DNA from: DATFAS01 sp035254305
GTDB taxonomy: Bacteria > Bacillota > Bacilli > Aneurinibacillales > RAOX-1
Direction of reading: 5' to 3'
Assembly (NCBI GenBank): GCA_035254305.1
Contig: DATFAS010000007.1
Location: forward strand, 1-13,642
Length of the DNA: 13,642 nucleotides
The translations under genes were made by a program, and so were the position numbers. Positions 6,411-13,596 of this stretch are shown here, piece by piece; within the stretch, counting starts at the first letter, position 1; each line of letters starts with the position of its first letter. The notes beneath the pieces were generated by a model, which was not told the DNA's origin, made no database searches, and saw only the letters and a list, made by a program, of their open reading frames with translations.

Positions 6411-7641
6411 ATGGATTGTTTGGTAAATTGGAGTTTTCTGCTGCCCTTTTCTTCCTTGACCTTAGTAGGAAGAATACCAATACTAGGATAACCAACAATA
6501 GAACGGCAGCTCCTGCAATTATCCATATTAAATAATCATTCCAGTCCTTACGATCTTTTCCGTCAGCAATTGCCTTTTGTGATTTAGAAATATATTCAGC
6601 AACACCATAGTGTTTTCCGTATAATCGCTGTACTTCCTCAAATTTAGGCATCGCCTTTTGATAATAGTTACCCCAATAGAGAGTCAAACCTTCTTGCCAC
6701 TTCTGAGTCACTACACCTGGCTGATTAATAACAGCACCAGCTTGCCGTGCATATTCCAATATCGTACTTGATGGTACAGCCCAGCCAATTCCATCCTTTG
6801 AAGTAGCTGTGGCAATCCCTATAATTTTTCCTTCCTTGGATAGGACAGGTCCCCCACTATTTCCTGGGTTCACATTCGCATCCAATTGAAGAAGCGGCCC
6901 CTTCTCCGTCGATTTTTTGGCAGCAATGGCTCCGTTCGTATAAGTGGATACAAGTGCAGAATCCTTATCTGCAAGACCATCAAGGTCTGCCTTTCCAGGA
7001 TAACCCGCTATCACTACTTTATCAGAAGTTTGAATCGAATCATTCTGGTCAATCTGTATAACCGGCAAGTTATTCGTATCAATCTTTATAACAGCAACAT
7101 CCTTACCTTCTCCAATCGGAGCACCAAAGCTCTTAACGTCAAATATAAAGCTATCTCCTCCAGGAAGAATGACTTTATTTACACGTTTTAACTCCCCTAA
7201 TTTAACATGCTCCTTCACAATATCCTTCCATAACGGAGCTAAATTAGTTCCCTGTTTTTGATCATTTGCTTGTAGAGAATCGATTAAATCATTTACAAAC
7301 TTATCATCTAAGCGCTTTGTTGCTTCCTTATCATCTAGCTTTGCAGTCTCCACCACATGTGCATTCGTCACAATATATCCATTATCTGAAATAACAGACC
7401 CAGAACCCATTCCCCCATCATAATAGGTCTGTTCTGTCTTCGTCCCAAGATATTTGGACAGAGTTGCACTTAATTGGTAGTTAATTGAGGTATAGGATAC
7501 GACACGGACTACCGCAGGCTTCGTGTACTCGGTAAGCTGCTTTTCAGGATCAATTTGCACCTTCTCCTGACTACATCCAATGAAAGAAAATGATACAATA
7601 AAAATAAGGCACGCTACCAACCAACCTTTTAATGACCTCAT
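6409..7641 (-). CDS. Membrane-tethered trypsin-like serine protease (S1C-like, no PDZ)
   Basis: A 410-residue extracytoplasmic protease. The N-terminus is a lipoprotein signal ending in SFIGC, so Cys23 is the likely lipidation site. The catalytic triad is visible: His95 in TNAHVV, Asp181 in GKDVAVIKID and Ser262 in NPGNSGGP. His and Asp are 86 residues apart because of a charged, mostly helical insertion (about 101-155), wider than in DegP-type enzymes. No PDZ domain follows. Instead there is a short TPR-like helical region (about 315-365) and a C-terminal TM helix (371-393) with a basic tail. GGAGGGG precedes the ATG. Monocistronic by its flanks. It probably acts in envelope quality control or regulated proteolysis; the substrate is unknown. 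Confidence 0.9.
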   Translation of the reverse strand: MRSLKGWLVACLIFIVSFSFIGCSQEKVQIDPEKQLTEYTKPAVVRVVSYTSINYQLSATLSKYLGTKTEQTYYDGGMGSGSVISDNGYIVTNAHVVETAKLDDKEATKRLDDKFVNDLIDSLQANDQKQGTNLAPLWKDIVKEHVKLGELKRVNKVILPGGDSFIFDVKSFGAPIGEGKDVAVIKIDTNNLPVIQIDQNDSIQTSDKVVIAGYPGKADLDGLADKDSALVSTYTNGAIAAKKSTEKGPLLQLDANVNPGNSGGPVLSKEGKIIGIATATSKDGIGWAVPSSTILEYARQAGAVINQPGVVTQKWQEGLTLYWGNYYQKAMPKFEEVQRLYGKHYGVAEYISKSQKAIADGKDRKDWNDYLIWIIAGAAVLLLVILVLVFFLLRSRKKRAAENSNLPNNP

Positions 7642-7660
7642 ACTTTCCCCTCCATTTGTT

Positions 7661-7679
7661 GCCTAGTTAAGGCCTAGTT
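7661..7679 (-). repeat. 8-bp direct repeat (11-bp period) in front of the protease gene
   Basis: GCCTAGTT occurs at 7661-7668 and 7672-7679, read as AACTAGGC twice on the minus strand. The 11-bp period is one helical turn, as in binding sites of OmpR-family regulators. It lies about 20-40 bases before the ATG, which would be downstream of a usual promoter, so function is uncertain. Confidence 0.35.
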
Positions 7680-7791
7680 GGGTTTAAACTAATGCTACTA
7701 TATTCCTATACTTAGTCCATGTTTAAAGAATTTTTCAAAAGTATCGGTAATTTTTTTACTACTTGTACCTTTAGAGAATAACCACAACCAT

Positions 7792-7838
7792 AAAAAAAGG
7801 GCTCTTCAAAGCTACTCTTCGTAACTTTAGAGATACCC
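7792..7838 (-). terminator. Terminator after the DUF3231 gene
   Basis: On the minus strand an imperfect hairpin pairs GGG...CTCTAAAG with CTTT..AGAGCCC (7838 to 7799) around a loop of about 13 bases. Seven Ts follow (7798-7792). It starts 9 bases after the DUF3231 stop. Confidence 0.7.
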
Positions 7839-7846
7839 TCAACTAG

Positions 7847-8851
7847 TTATATCTTCGCCAAATCTCTGCGGTTTATGGATTTTGGAGGCTGCTCCATCCA
7901 TTTGTTTTCAATCATAATATCAATCCAATCTTCAATTAATTTCTCATCCTCGAGAATCGTTCGGTTATAATCCAAAACTAAATCAGATCTTAAACTTGTA
8001 GCTAATCCTGTGCCATAATAAGCGACGGCCGCACCAAACAGAAATCCAACGTGATAAAGCATCATTCGATCTGAGAAGGGAGGTGTTGTGGAATTCGTTA
8101 CATCCGAGTCCCATGATGGTGGGGCTGGCAGGCTCTCTTGTGTTAATCTTGTACTAAAGATAGCGATATGTTTCTGTTTAATATCCGCTGTACGTACAAA
8201 AAATCTGCGGACTTCTTGTGCTTTAGCTGTCTGACTGAAACCGATTGTGATAGCTTTTGTTATTATGCTTTTCTTTAAATTAAAATAGATATTACTAATT
8301 TCAATAACATTTAATGATCTTTTATCCCCAAACAATCCATCGAGGAAATTTTCACTCTGAACAAATTCAGTTCCCTCTGGAATTGGAACATACGGTGGGC
8401 GATGATAAACCCCCTTAGAGAGAAGAAGATCAATGGTTTGATTATAAACTTTGATGCCATCTCGATTACATTTTTCATAATACTCACGCATATCCTGACG
8501 AATAGATGTAGTCATTGCCACTGCATAACCAGATAAGCCATGAATAGTCATTTCATGCAAATACTTTAAACATAAAATATCTGAAAATAATTGAGGAGCT
8601 TGAAGATTCACATCCTTCATACTAAACCCCTGAGGAATGGGGAAGCTTTCTCCACGTAAGAGGTTTTCTATATCCTTTATATGTTCCGTCGATATAGAGA
8701 TAGCATTCTCAAAAATTAATTGGCAATCTTTGTCCTCCATATGCTTTAACATATGAGTATTTATACAGATTGCTAACGTTTCATTCTGAAATTGCGTCCA
8801 TAGATTGGCTATCTCTGGGGCGGTTAATCTTGTTTGATGTGAGGTTTCCAT
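7847..8851 (-). CDS. DUF3231 family protein with internal duplication
   Basis: A 334-residue helical protein of the Bacillus DUF3231 family, whose biochemical role is not known to me. It consists of two related halves (about 8-165 and 182-330). Matching points are EIANLWTQF / EISNIYFNL, a His at 57 and 228 in the second helix, ESFPIP / ESLPAP at the end of that helix, and AMTTSIRQD / GLATSLRSD in the third. Such four-helix repeats resemble ferritin-like bundles, but I do not see a full di-iron ligand set. No signal peptide or long TM segment is obvious, although LFGAAVAYYG (271-280) is hydrophobic. GGAGGG precedes the ATG. It lies between two terminators and is therefore probably its own unit. 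Confidence 0.87.
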   Translation of the reverse strand: METSHQTRLTAPEIANLWTQFQNETLAICINTHMLKHMEDKDCQLIFENAISISTEHIKDIENLLRGESFPIPQGFSMKDVNLQAPQLFSDILCLKYLHEMTIHGLSGYAVAMTTSIRQDMREYYEKCNRDGIKVYNQTIDLLLSKGVYHRPPYVPIPEGTEFVQSENFLDGLFGDKRSLNVIEISNIYFNLKKSIITKAITIGFSQTAKAQEVRRFFVRTADIKQKHIAIFSTRLTQESLPAPPSWDSDVTNSTTPPFSDRMMLYHVGFLFGAAVAYYGTGLATSLRSDLVLDYNRTILEDEKLIEDWIDIMIENKWMEQPPKSINRRDLAKI

Positions 8852-8918
8852 TTAACCCTCCAAATTAAAGATTGTTCTCTTAGTATTTCCCCACTTGTGC
8901 TTTTTTCCATTCAAAATA

Positions 8919-8946
8919 ATAAAAGGCTAGCCCACGGGCTAGCCTT
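8919..8946 (-). terminator. Terminator of the heme-copper oxidoreductase operon
   Basis: An 11-bp perfect inverted repeat AAGGCTAGCCC (8923-8933) / GGGCTAGCCTT (8936-8946). On the minus strand it is followed by TTTTATTATTTT. It starts 17 bases after the subunit I stop and is the strongest hairpin in the window. Confidence 0.9.
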
Positions 8947-8963
8947 CACATCTATACGTCTAT

Positions 8964-10460
8964 TTATTTAACCATCAAGGGTTTTTCGTTAAGATCATTC
9001 CCACTAGAAATGTTTCTTTGTTGGGAGTTCAAACGGAAAATGAATCGAGTGGCAAAGAATATTGTACACATAATAATAATAATTGCACAAGTCGCTCCTA
9101 CTCTATCTGACAAAATCCAATTCGGTAAGTGTTCTGCCCAACGACGAGGAGTTCCAATCTTACCAGCGTAAAGGAAAGACCCCGTTAATCCTAAGAAAAA
9201 TACAGAATAAATAGCCGCACTCACTTTATCAAATTCATTTTCTCGGCGTCCACATTCTACTTTAACATAATAATACATAAAACCAATAATCATGATGATA
9301 ACCCCAAGTCCCATATAGGTGTGGAAATGTCCTGGCACCCATTTGGTATTGTGCATCACGTGGTTCACGACGATTGTTGCGTCAATAACAGCAGGAATTG
9401 CGCCTGCAACCCATCCAAACATAGATAAGAACATAAGCCCTGATGGCATATCCCATTTAATTCCGGAACGGTAAATAATCATCAAAGCTCCATAAGCTGT
9501 AACAACCATTACAGGTAGTCCATTTGCATAAGAGAAGATTTGGCCCATAATTAGTAGCCAATGAGGGACTGCAAAGTCCATTAATAGATGGTGAGTAAAA
9601 ATCATAAGAGTAAATAGTGTCGAGAAGTTCCAAGCAATTAGAAATACTTTATTAGATTTCCATGGACGCTTCGTATACATAGCAAGAATTTCATATACTC
9701 CAGCAACTGCCATATAAATGGTACAGTTTGCGAAAATGTGTCCAAATGCATAAGTAAATTCTTTAGCCATCAAAGGATCGATCTGAATATTAGGATTTAT
9801 AATATTTAAGATAGAGGCAACGATAACAAATGCACCCGCTAAGATCCCTACTGAATTGGCAATAACATTCATAGTTGCAGCAACTACAGCTCCTGGAGGT
9901 CCATAATCTCCACCCTTACCGAAGATCTGAGCCCAACCAAGACCATTAAATAAACCACCATATTTTCTTGAAATTTTAATTCCCATTTCTAAATAAACGA
10001 TTAAATATCCTACACCGATAAACAATAATCCAAAGAAAAATAGCATTGGGCCAGTGGTACCGTAAAATTTAGATGAGAACGCAGGCAGTGGATAAAGGAA
10101 TGTCCAGGCATCTGTAAATCCAAACCCAAAAACGCCGAGTAATATTAACACAACCCCAATGACGGACATCCAAAGGTTTATCATAAGAATCTTAGGGTTA
10201 AGTGGAACATATTGACATAGGAAATACCATAATACAGCACAGCCACCTAAGGACGCTGCTCCTACCATACCTGCACCATGAACAGTCATCACAGAGTAGA
10301 AAATAGTTGGAGTTACCTTTACTAAATTTGCTTGATTTAGCAGCATGATGGCACCAAATGACATCAAGACAATTAGCAAAAGAATAGTTACCGTTAAATG
10401 TGCTGCAACCCCTTTTTTCGTTAACGAATCAACTGGGTACTTCGTTACCTCACTTGCCAT
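8964..10460 (-). CDS. Heme-copper oxidoreductase subunit I, probably CuA-type nitric oxide reductase (often labelled ba3-type oxidase subunit I)
   Basis: A 498-residue polytopic membrane protein of the heme-copper superfamily. The ligands are all present: low-spin heme His61 (MTVHGAGM) and His380, high-spin heme His378 (VPGHFHTYMG), and CuB His241, His290 and His291 (FTHHLLMDF). At the fourth position after His241, where oxygen reductases have the cross-linked Tyr (HPxVY), this protein has Asn245 (HIFAN). That Tyr is required for O2 chemistry, and its loss marks the NO reductase families; Asn is, to my recollection, the sNOR/CuANOR state. Tyr256 and a Thr-Ala-Tyr at 321-323 may line a B-type K channel. 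I chose ATG 10460, with AAAGGGAGGTG 6 bases upstream, over an upstream start at 10490. It overlaps the subunit II stop by 11 bases. Proposed role: NO to N2O with electrons from cytochrome c via CuA. Confidence 0.9.
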   Translation of the reverse strand: MASEVTKYPVDSLTKKGVAAHLTVTILLLIVLMSFGAIMLLNQANLVKVTPTIFYSVMTVHGAGMVGAASLGGCAVLWYFLCQYVPLNPKILMINLWMSVIGVVLILLGVFGFGFTDAWTFLYPLPAFSSKFYGTTGPMLFFFGLLFIGVGYLIVYLEMGIKISRKYGGLFNGLGWAQIFGKGGDYGPPGAVVAATMNVIANSVGILAGAFVIVASILNIINPNIQIDPLMAKEFTYAFGHIFANCTIYMAVAGVYEILAMYTKRPWKSNKVFLIAWNFSTLFTLMIFTHHLLMDFAVPHWLLIMGQIFSYANGLPVMVVTAYGALMIIYRSGIKWDMPSGLMFLSMFGWVAGAIPAVIDATIVVNHVMHNTKWVPGHFHTYMGLGVIIMIIGFMYYYVKVECGRRENEFDKVSAAIYSVFFLGLTGSFLYAGKIGTPRRWAEHLPNWILSDRVGATCAIIIIMCTIFFATRFIFRLNSQQRNISSGNDLNEKPLMVK

Positions 10461-11004
10461 TTGTCGCACCTCCCTTTGGTTTGACAACAATTTCTTTAAT
10501 CATGGCATGATGTCCTAAGCTACAGTACTCCAGACATAAAATTTTGTATTTTCCAGGTGTTTTGAATGTTAGATAAATTTCGTTCGTATATCCAGGCATA
10601 GCCTGTACTTGACCAAGTAAGTTCATGTTCTCATCATAAACACCAAAACCGTGATTAACATCCTTACTGGTTACATTAAACTTAACATTATCCCCCTCTG
10701 TGAAATCTTCGTCACTTAGGGTCCAAGAGAATTGGGCAGCAAGAACATCTACACTTTTGTAATTAGCTGCTGATGCTTCCTGATCATGAGGCATATGGTA
10801 AGGTAATTTAGATAAAGTGAAGAAACAAACAATCGCCATAGTGGTAACAATAGTCCAGAAATACCAACTTCTAGCCTTATACCATTTTTTTATTATTGGC
10901 GCATAGTCCTCCTGCTTTCTAGAAGATAAGAACACAAGGGCAAAGAACAAAAACAATAGAAATACTAGACTTACCGTAACAGTCCAAGCAACTTGTTGAA
11001 GCAT
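10450..11004 (-). CDS. CuA-containing subunit II of the heme-copper oxidoreductase
   Basis: A 184-residue electron-entry subunit. Two N-terminal hydrophobic helices (about 5-27 and 46-65) anchor a cupredoxin domain outside the membrane. A complete binuclear CuA site is visible: His118 (DVNHGFG), Cys157, the backbone of Glu159, Cys161, His165 and Met168 (CLEYCSLGHHAM). The QFSW aromatic patch (91-94) corresponds to the electron-entry Trp region of other subunits II. Two TM helices is more than the single one of Thermus ba3 subunit II. AAAGGGGG precedes the ATG. It is the first gene of the two-gene operon and overlaps subunit I by 11 bases. The intact CuA implies a cytochrome c-type donor, and no cytochrome gene is in the window. 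Confidence 0.93.
   Translation of the reverse strand: MLQQVAWTVTVSLVFLLFLFFALVFLSSRKQEDYAPIIKKWYKARSWYFWTIVTTMAIVCFFTLSKLPYHMPHDQEASAANYKSVDVLAAQFSWTLSDEDFTEGDNVKFNVTSKDVNHGFGVYDENMNLLGQVQAMPGYTNEIYLTFKTPGKYKILCLEYCSLGHHAMIKEIVVKPKGGATNGK
10461..10477 (-). promoter_or_regulatory. Ribosome binding site fixing the subunit I start
   Basis: AAAGGGAGGTG (10477-10467 on the minus strand) lies 6 bases before ATG 10460 and within the last codons of subunit II. It supports the 498-residue product over the one 10 residues longer. Confidence 0.8.
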
Positions 11005-11176
11005 GACGATTTCCCCCTTTCGAAATCTTGAATTTCATTCGATTTGAAGCATTTGCTTCAGCTTGCCTTTTTTTGATTTCTTTTTCTCTTTATTTTTTTA
11101 TAAATCCCCTTTAACTCGATTATCGTTTCCAGAGATCACTCCTATTCATAAAATATTCATTTCTAATATCTACTTA

Positions 11177-11182
11177 ATGATA
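11177..11182 (-). promoter_or_regulatory. Candidate -10 box of the heme-copper operon
   Basis: TATCAT (11182-11177 on the minus strand) differs from TATAAT at one base. A start about 7 bases on, near 11170, puts the centre of the FNR-like box at about -42, the class II activation position. The leader would be about 165 bases, which is long. Confidence 0.4.
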
Positions 11183-11204
11183 ACCAAGAACAGAAATAAA
11201 GTGA

Positions 11205-11220
11205 TGTGATTTTTATCACT
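11205..11220. promoter_or_regulatory. CRP/FNR-family operator (TGTGA-N6-TCACT)
   Basis: The 16-base sequence TGTGATTTTTATCACT matches the Bacillus Fnr box (TGTGA-N6-TCACA) at 9 of its 10 fixed positions, and its only deviation is the last base. It is the only such site I found in the intergenic region. An overlapping larger palindrome AGTGAT-N9-ATCACT covers 11200-11220. It is well placed to activate the downstream oxidoreductase operon at low oxygen. Which regulator (Fnr or another CRP-like protein) binds it is inferred. Confidence 0.7.
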
Positions 11221-11285
11221 TATTTGTAACAATTACACTTAACATCAATCGCATGGTCTTATTGGTTTTTACGTTATTAACAATG

Positions 11286-11337
11286 ATAAAAACCATATTT
11301 ATTTACCTATGCATTGATTAGTAAATAAACATGGTTT
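11286..11337 (-). terminator. AT-rich terminator hairpin after the second chemoreceptor
   Basis: A 17-bp inverted repeat with one mismatch (A11297 against C11330): arms 11290-11306 and 11321-11337, with a 14-base loop. On the minus strand TTTTTATC follows. It lies 16 bases after the chemoreceptor stop. Confidence 0.75.
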
Positions 11338-11353
11338 ATTTTTAAACTTTATC

Positions 11354-13051
11354 TCAAGAAATCCTAAATTGTTTCACTTCACTTTGTAATTTTTCTGCTA
11401 AGATCGCAAGCTCTGTTGAACTTGCTGAAATCTCTTGAACAGAAGCGGTTTGTTCTTCTGTTGTAGCTGCAACCTCCTGTGCCACTGACGCGGATTGTTC
11501 GATGATATCAGAAATCTCTTTAATAGCATTCATAACTCCTAGAACATGACTCCGCACACTTTCAAATGTCTTTTGAATTTGCTCAACACTCATTTCTGTA
11601 TTTTCTACCTTTTTAACAATCGACTTAAGTGCTTCTCCACCTTGCTGAATCATAGTTACCTGATTATGGACTGCCTCTTGATTGCTTTCCATTGTTCGCA
11701 CTGTCACAGATGTTTCGGCCTGAATATCACGAATGAGCTCTGTAATTTGCTCGGCAGCTTGTTTGGATTGTTCCGCAAGTTTTCGAACCTCATCTGCCAC
11801 AACAGCAAATCCTCTACCTTGCTCACCTGCTCTTGCCGCTTCAATGGCTGCATTCAAAGCAAGTAAGTTCGTTTGATTAGATATATCTGTAATAATTGTA
11901 ATAATGCCACTAATTTCTTCTGATCTTTGCCCTAATTTCTGTATAGACTCTGTTGCGAAAGAGACAGTCTTATTTACAAATTCAAGATGAGTAATGGCCT
12001 CTTGTATCGATTTTTCCCCTTGTTTAGAAACCTCCGTCGACTCAACTGCATTTTGAGTAGTCTTACTCGCTAATCGGCCTCCTTCATCAATCTCTTCCAC
12101 TGCCGCATCCATCATACTTACAATTTGATTAGCTCGATCCGCTTGTTTCGTGGCTCCATCTGCAACATCATTGATGCTGATAGATATTTGAGTACTAGAC
12201 TCACCCGTAATTTCAGCACTTGCAGACAACTGTTCTGATGTAGCAGCTGTTTGCTCAGAGGACTCCATGATTTGACCTATTAACTGGCGTAATCTACTTA
12301 CCATAAGATTCATATCACTAGCCAGATACCCAACCTCATCCTTACTTTGGATGTTTAGTGGTTTAACAGTTAAATTTCCACTTGCAATTTCTTTCACCTG
12401 TGCGGAAACACTAATAATCGGCCTAACCATTCGTTGAATAATGAAATAAGCAATGATCATAGCCAATATTGTAACAATCGTACCCGCTACAAACGGTAGT
12501 AATAGAATTTGATAGGTTCTGTTTGTAATAATGGAAGCATCAAAATCAATGGCCATTAATGCAATCATCTCTTTATTTGGATCATGGTCTTTAAAAATAG
12601 GAGCATATCCCGTTTTACGTTCGAAACCCCCGAATTGATAAAGCTCAGAGTATGCAGAATGCTTCATTGTCTTAACTTCATCCACCGCTTTTTTATCTAT
12701 ATAAAAAGTATCCCCTGCTTTAAATCCTTGCTGCTTTAGTCGCTTATCAACTGCCAGTAATTTCCCATCCACTGTCATAATCGAGGCATTCTTGAATATA
12801 GCCTTATGGTCAACCGTCCAATTAATTTGATTTTCGACTTTATTCAAATTCTGTAGATTTCCATTCTTTAAGTCCTCAATATCCCCAGCCAAAACAAGAC
12901 CTGTCGTAATGTTGGCACAACCATCTAATTCAATCCCTGCAGCATCTTCGATTTGTTTATGAGCAACCTTATATCCAATACTTGCCACAGCCAAACTAAC
13001 GATAAGTAAAAGAGTGATAACAATTGAAGTTAATTTCCCTGCGATACCCAT
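11354..13051 (-). CDS. Methyl-accepting chemotaxis protein with Cache-like sensor
   Basis: A 565-residue transmembrane chemoreceptor. TM1 is at about 7-25. An extracytoplasmic domain at about 27-178 contains IMTVDGKLLA (91-100) and a GYAPIF...MIALMAIDFDA segment (148-172), as in single-Cache sensor folds. TM2 is at about 181-205, HAMP at about 206-260, then the long coiled coil. Its tip (about 386-422) reads ISNQTNLLALNAAIEAARAG followed by AVVADEVRKLAEQS. GGAGGGG lies just before ATG 13051. It is downstream of a STAS gene with 42 bases between them and no terminator, so the two are co-transcribed. Its sensor differs from that of the other receptor in the window, so it should detect a different signal; ligand unknown. 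Confidence 0.94.
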   Translation of the reverse strand: MGIAGKLTSIVITLLLIVSLAVASIGYKVAHKQIEDAAGIELDGCANITTGLVLAGDIEDLKNGNLQNLNKVENQINWTVDHKAIFKNASIMTVDGKLLAVDKRLKQQGFKAGDTFYIDKKAVDEVKTMKHSAYSELYQFGGFERKTGYAPIFKDHDPNKEMIALMAIDFDASIITNRTYQILLLPFVAGTIVTILAMIIAYFIIQRMVRPIISVSAQVKEIASGNLTVKPLNIQSKDEVGYLASDMNLMVSRLRQLIGQIMESSEQTAATSEQLSASAEITGESSTQISISINDVADGATKQADRANQIVSMMDAAVEEIDEGGRLASKTTQNAVESTEVSKQGEKSIQEAITHLEFVNKTVSFATESIQKLGQRSEEISGIITIITDISNQTNLLALNAAIEAARAGEQGRGFAVVADEVRKLAEQSKQAAEQITELIRDIQAETSVTVRTMESNQEAVHNQVTMIQQGGEALKSIVKKVENTEMSVEQIQKTFESVRSHVLGVMNAIKEISDIIEQSASVAQEVAATTEEQTASVQEISASSTELAILAEKLQSEVKQFRIS

Positions 13052-13093
13052 AATTCCCCTCCTTTTTTACAGATCAAACGTTTGTTTGAAAAA

Positions 13094-13477
13094 CTAATAT
13101 TTACTTATGCTCCATTTTTCGCTTCGATCTTGGTGCAGTGCTTCAATAGCTTCCACCTCTGTTGCTACAATAGAAAGTATGAAATGAAATTTAGCTATAA
13201 AAAATAGCTCTTTCATGTATGGATCTTGGATTATAATCACCATTTTACGCTGTTTTTCGTTCAATCGTTTGGCCACATTAATCAAAACACCAAAGCCAGT
13301 ACTATCAATTTGTCTTAAACGGGTCATATCAAAAATATATCCCTGAAACTCCTTAAGGTTTCCAAAAATATACTTTTTGACATCGTGGGAATTTGCATAG
13401 ATCATCTTGCCCTCTACAACAATCTTCAAGTAGTTTTGAACCATTTGAGAATGCAAATTCACGTCTTCTTGGTTCAC
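13094..13477 (-). CDS. STAS-domain protein paired with a chemoreceptor
   Basis: A 127-residue single-domain STAS protein. The core strand YIFDMTRLRQIDSTGFGVL (47-65) carries the loop D58-S59-T60-G61-F62-G63, equivalent to the phosphorylation loop of SpoIIAA, so Ser59 is the likely phosphosite. Unlike the STAS protein at the other end of the window, it keeps the Asp before the Ser. The C-terminus is slightly long and basic. The start is GTG 13477, with AGGGGGG about 5-7 bases before it. No HATPase partner is adjacent within the window, and it is followed directly by a chemoreceptor. It may be controlled by a kinase beyond the right edge or by the RsbW-like protein of the left operon; both are inferences. 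Confidence 0.9.
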   Translation of the reverse strand: MNQEDVNLHSQMVQNYLKIVVEGKMIYANSHDVKKYIFGNLKEFQGYIFDMTRLRQIDSTGFGVLINVAKRLNEKQRKMVIIIQDPYMKELFFIAKFHFILSIVATEVEAIEALHQDRSEKWSISKY

Positions 13478-13504
13478 CTAAGGCCCCCCTTTTATGTTTA
13501 AAAA

Positions 13505-13534
13505 ATTAAATCCCCAGTCTTTTTTTACTCGCAA
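13505..13534 (-). promoter_or_regulatory. Candidate promoter of the STAS-chemoreceptor unit
   Basis: On the minus strand TTGCGA (13534-13529) and TTTAAT (13510-13505) are 18 bases apart, upstream of the GTG start at 13477. Weak match; pattern only. Confidence 0.25.
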
Positions 13535-13546
13535 ATCTAAAAATAT

Positions 13547-13585
13547 ACTATTCTACGCATAGAAAAACCGACCCAAACTATTCTA
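13547..13585. repeat. 9-bp direct repeat spaced by three helical turns
   Basis: ACTATTCTA occurs at 13547-13555 and 13577-13585, 30 bases apart start to start, upstream of the STAS gene. One copy lies in the loop of the adjacent terminator. It may be a regulator site or chance in AT-rich DNA. Confidence 0.25.
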
Positions 13586-13596
13586 GCCGGTCGGTT
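13563..13596 (-). terminator. Terminator of the gene beyond the right edge
   Basis: Stem AACCGACC on the minus strand (13596-13589) pairs with GGTCGGTT (13573-13566) around a 15-base loop that can itself pair CTA/TAG. It runs into TTTTT (13567-13563). It separates the STAS-chemoreceptor unit from an upstream minus-strand gene. Confidence 0.75.

Larger units (their letters stand above)
11005..11353. other. Intergenic region between the chemoreceptor gene and the oxidoreductase operon
   Basis: 349 AT-rich bases with no supportable gene. From the right it holds the chemoreceptor terminator (11286-11337), the CRP/FNR-type box (11205-11220), a candidate -10 box (11177-11182), about 165 bases of leader with a T-rich/pyrimidine tract on the plus strand (11065-11101), and the ribosome binding site of subunit II. 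I saw no riboswitch-like fold. Confidence 0.6.

Noticed and set aside
6886..7191. Plus-strand open frame inside the protease gene
   Set aside because: Antisense to the catalytic domain, with a product of no recognisable family.
10461..10490. Longer 508-residue start for oxidoreductase subunit I
   Set aside because: The AAAGGGAGGTG site points to ATG 10460, and the extra 10 residues overlap the subunit II tail.
11546..11866. Plus-strand open frame inside the second chemoreceptor, rich in Cys, His and Leu
   Set aside because: Antisense translation of the conserved signalling coiled coil; the composition follows from that repeat-like sequence.
13075..13084. 10-bp palindrome CAAACGTTTG between the STAS and chemoreceptor genes
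   Set aside because: Too short and without a T-tail to be a terminator, and it matches no operator known to me.
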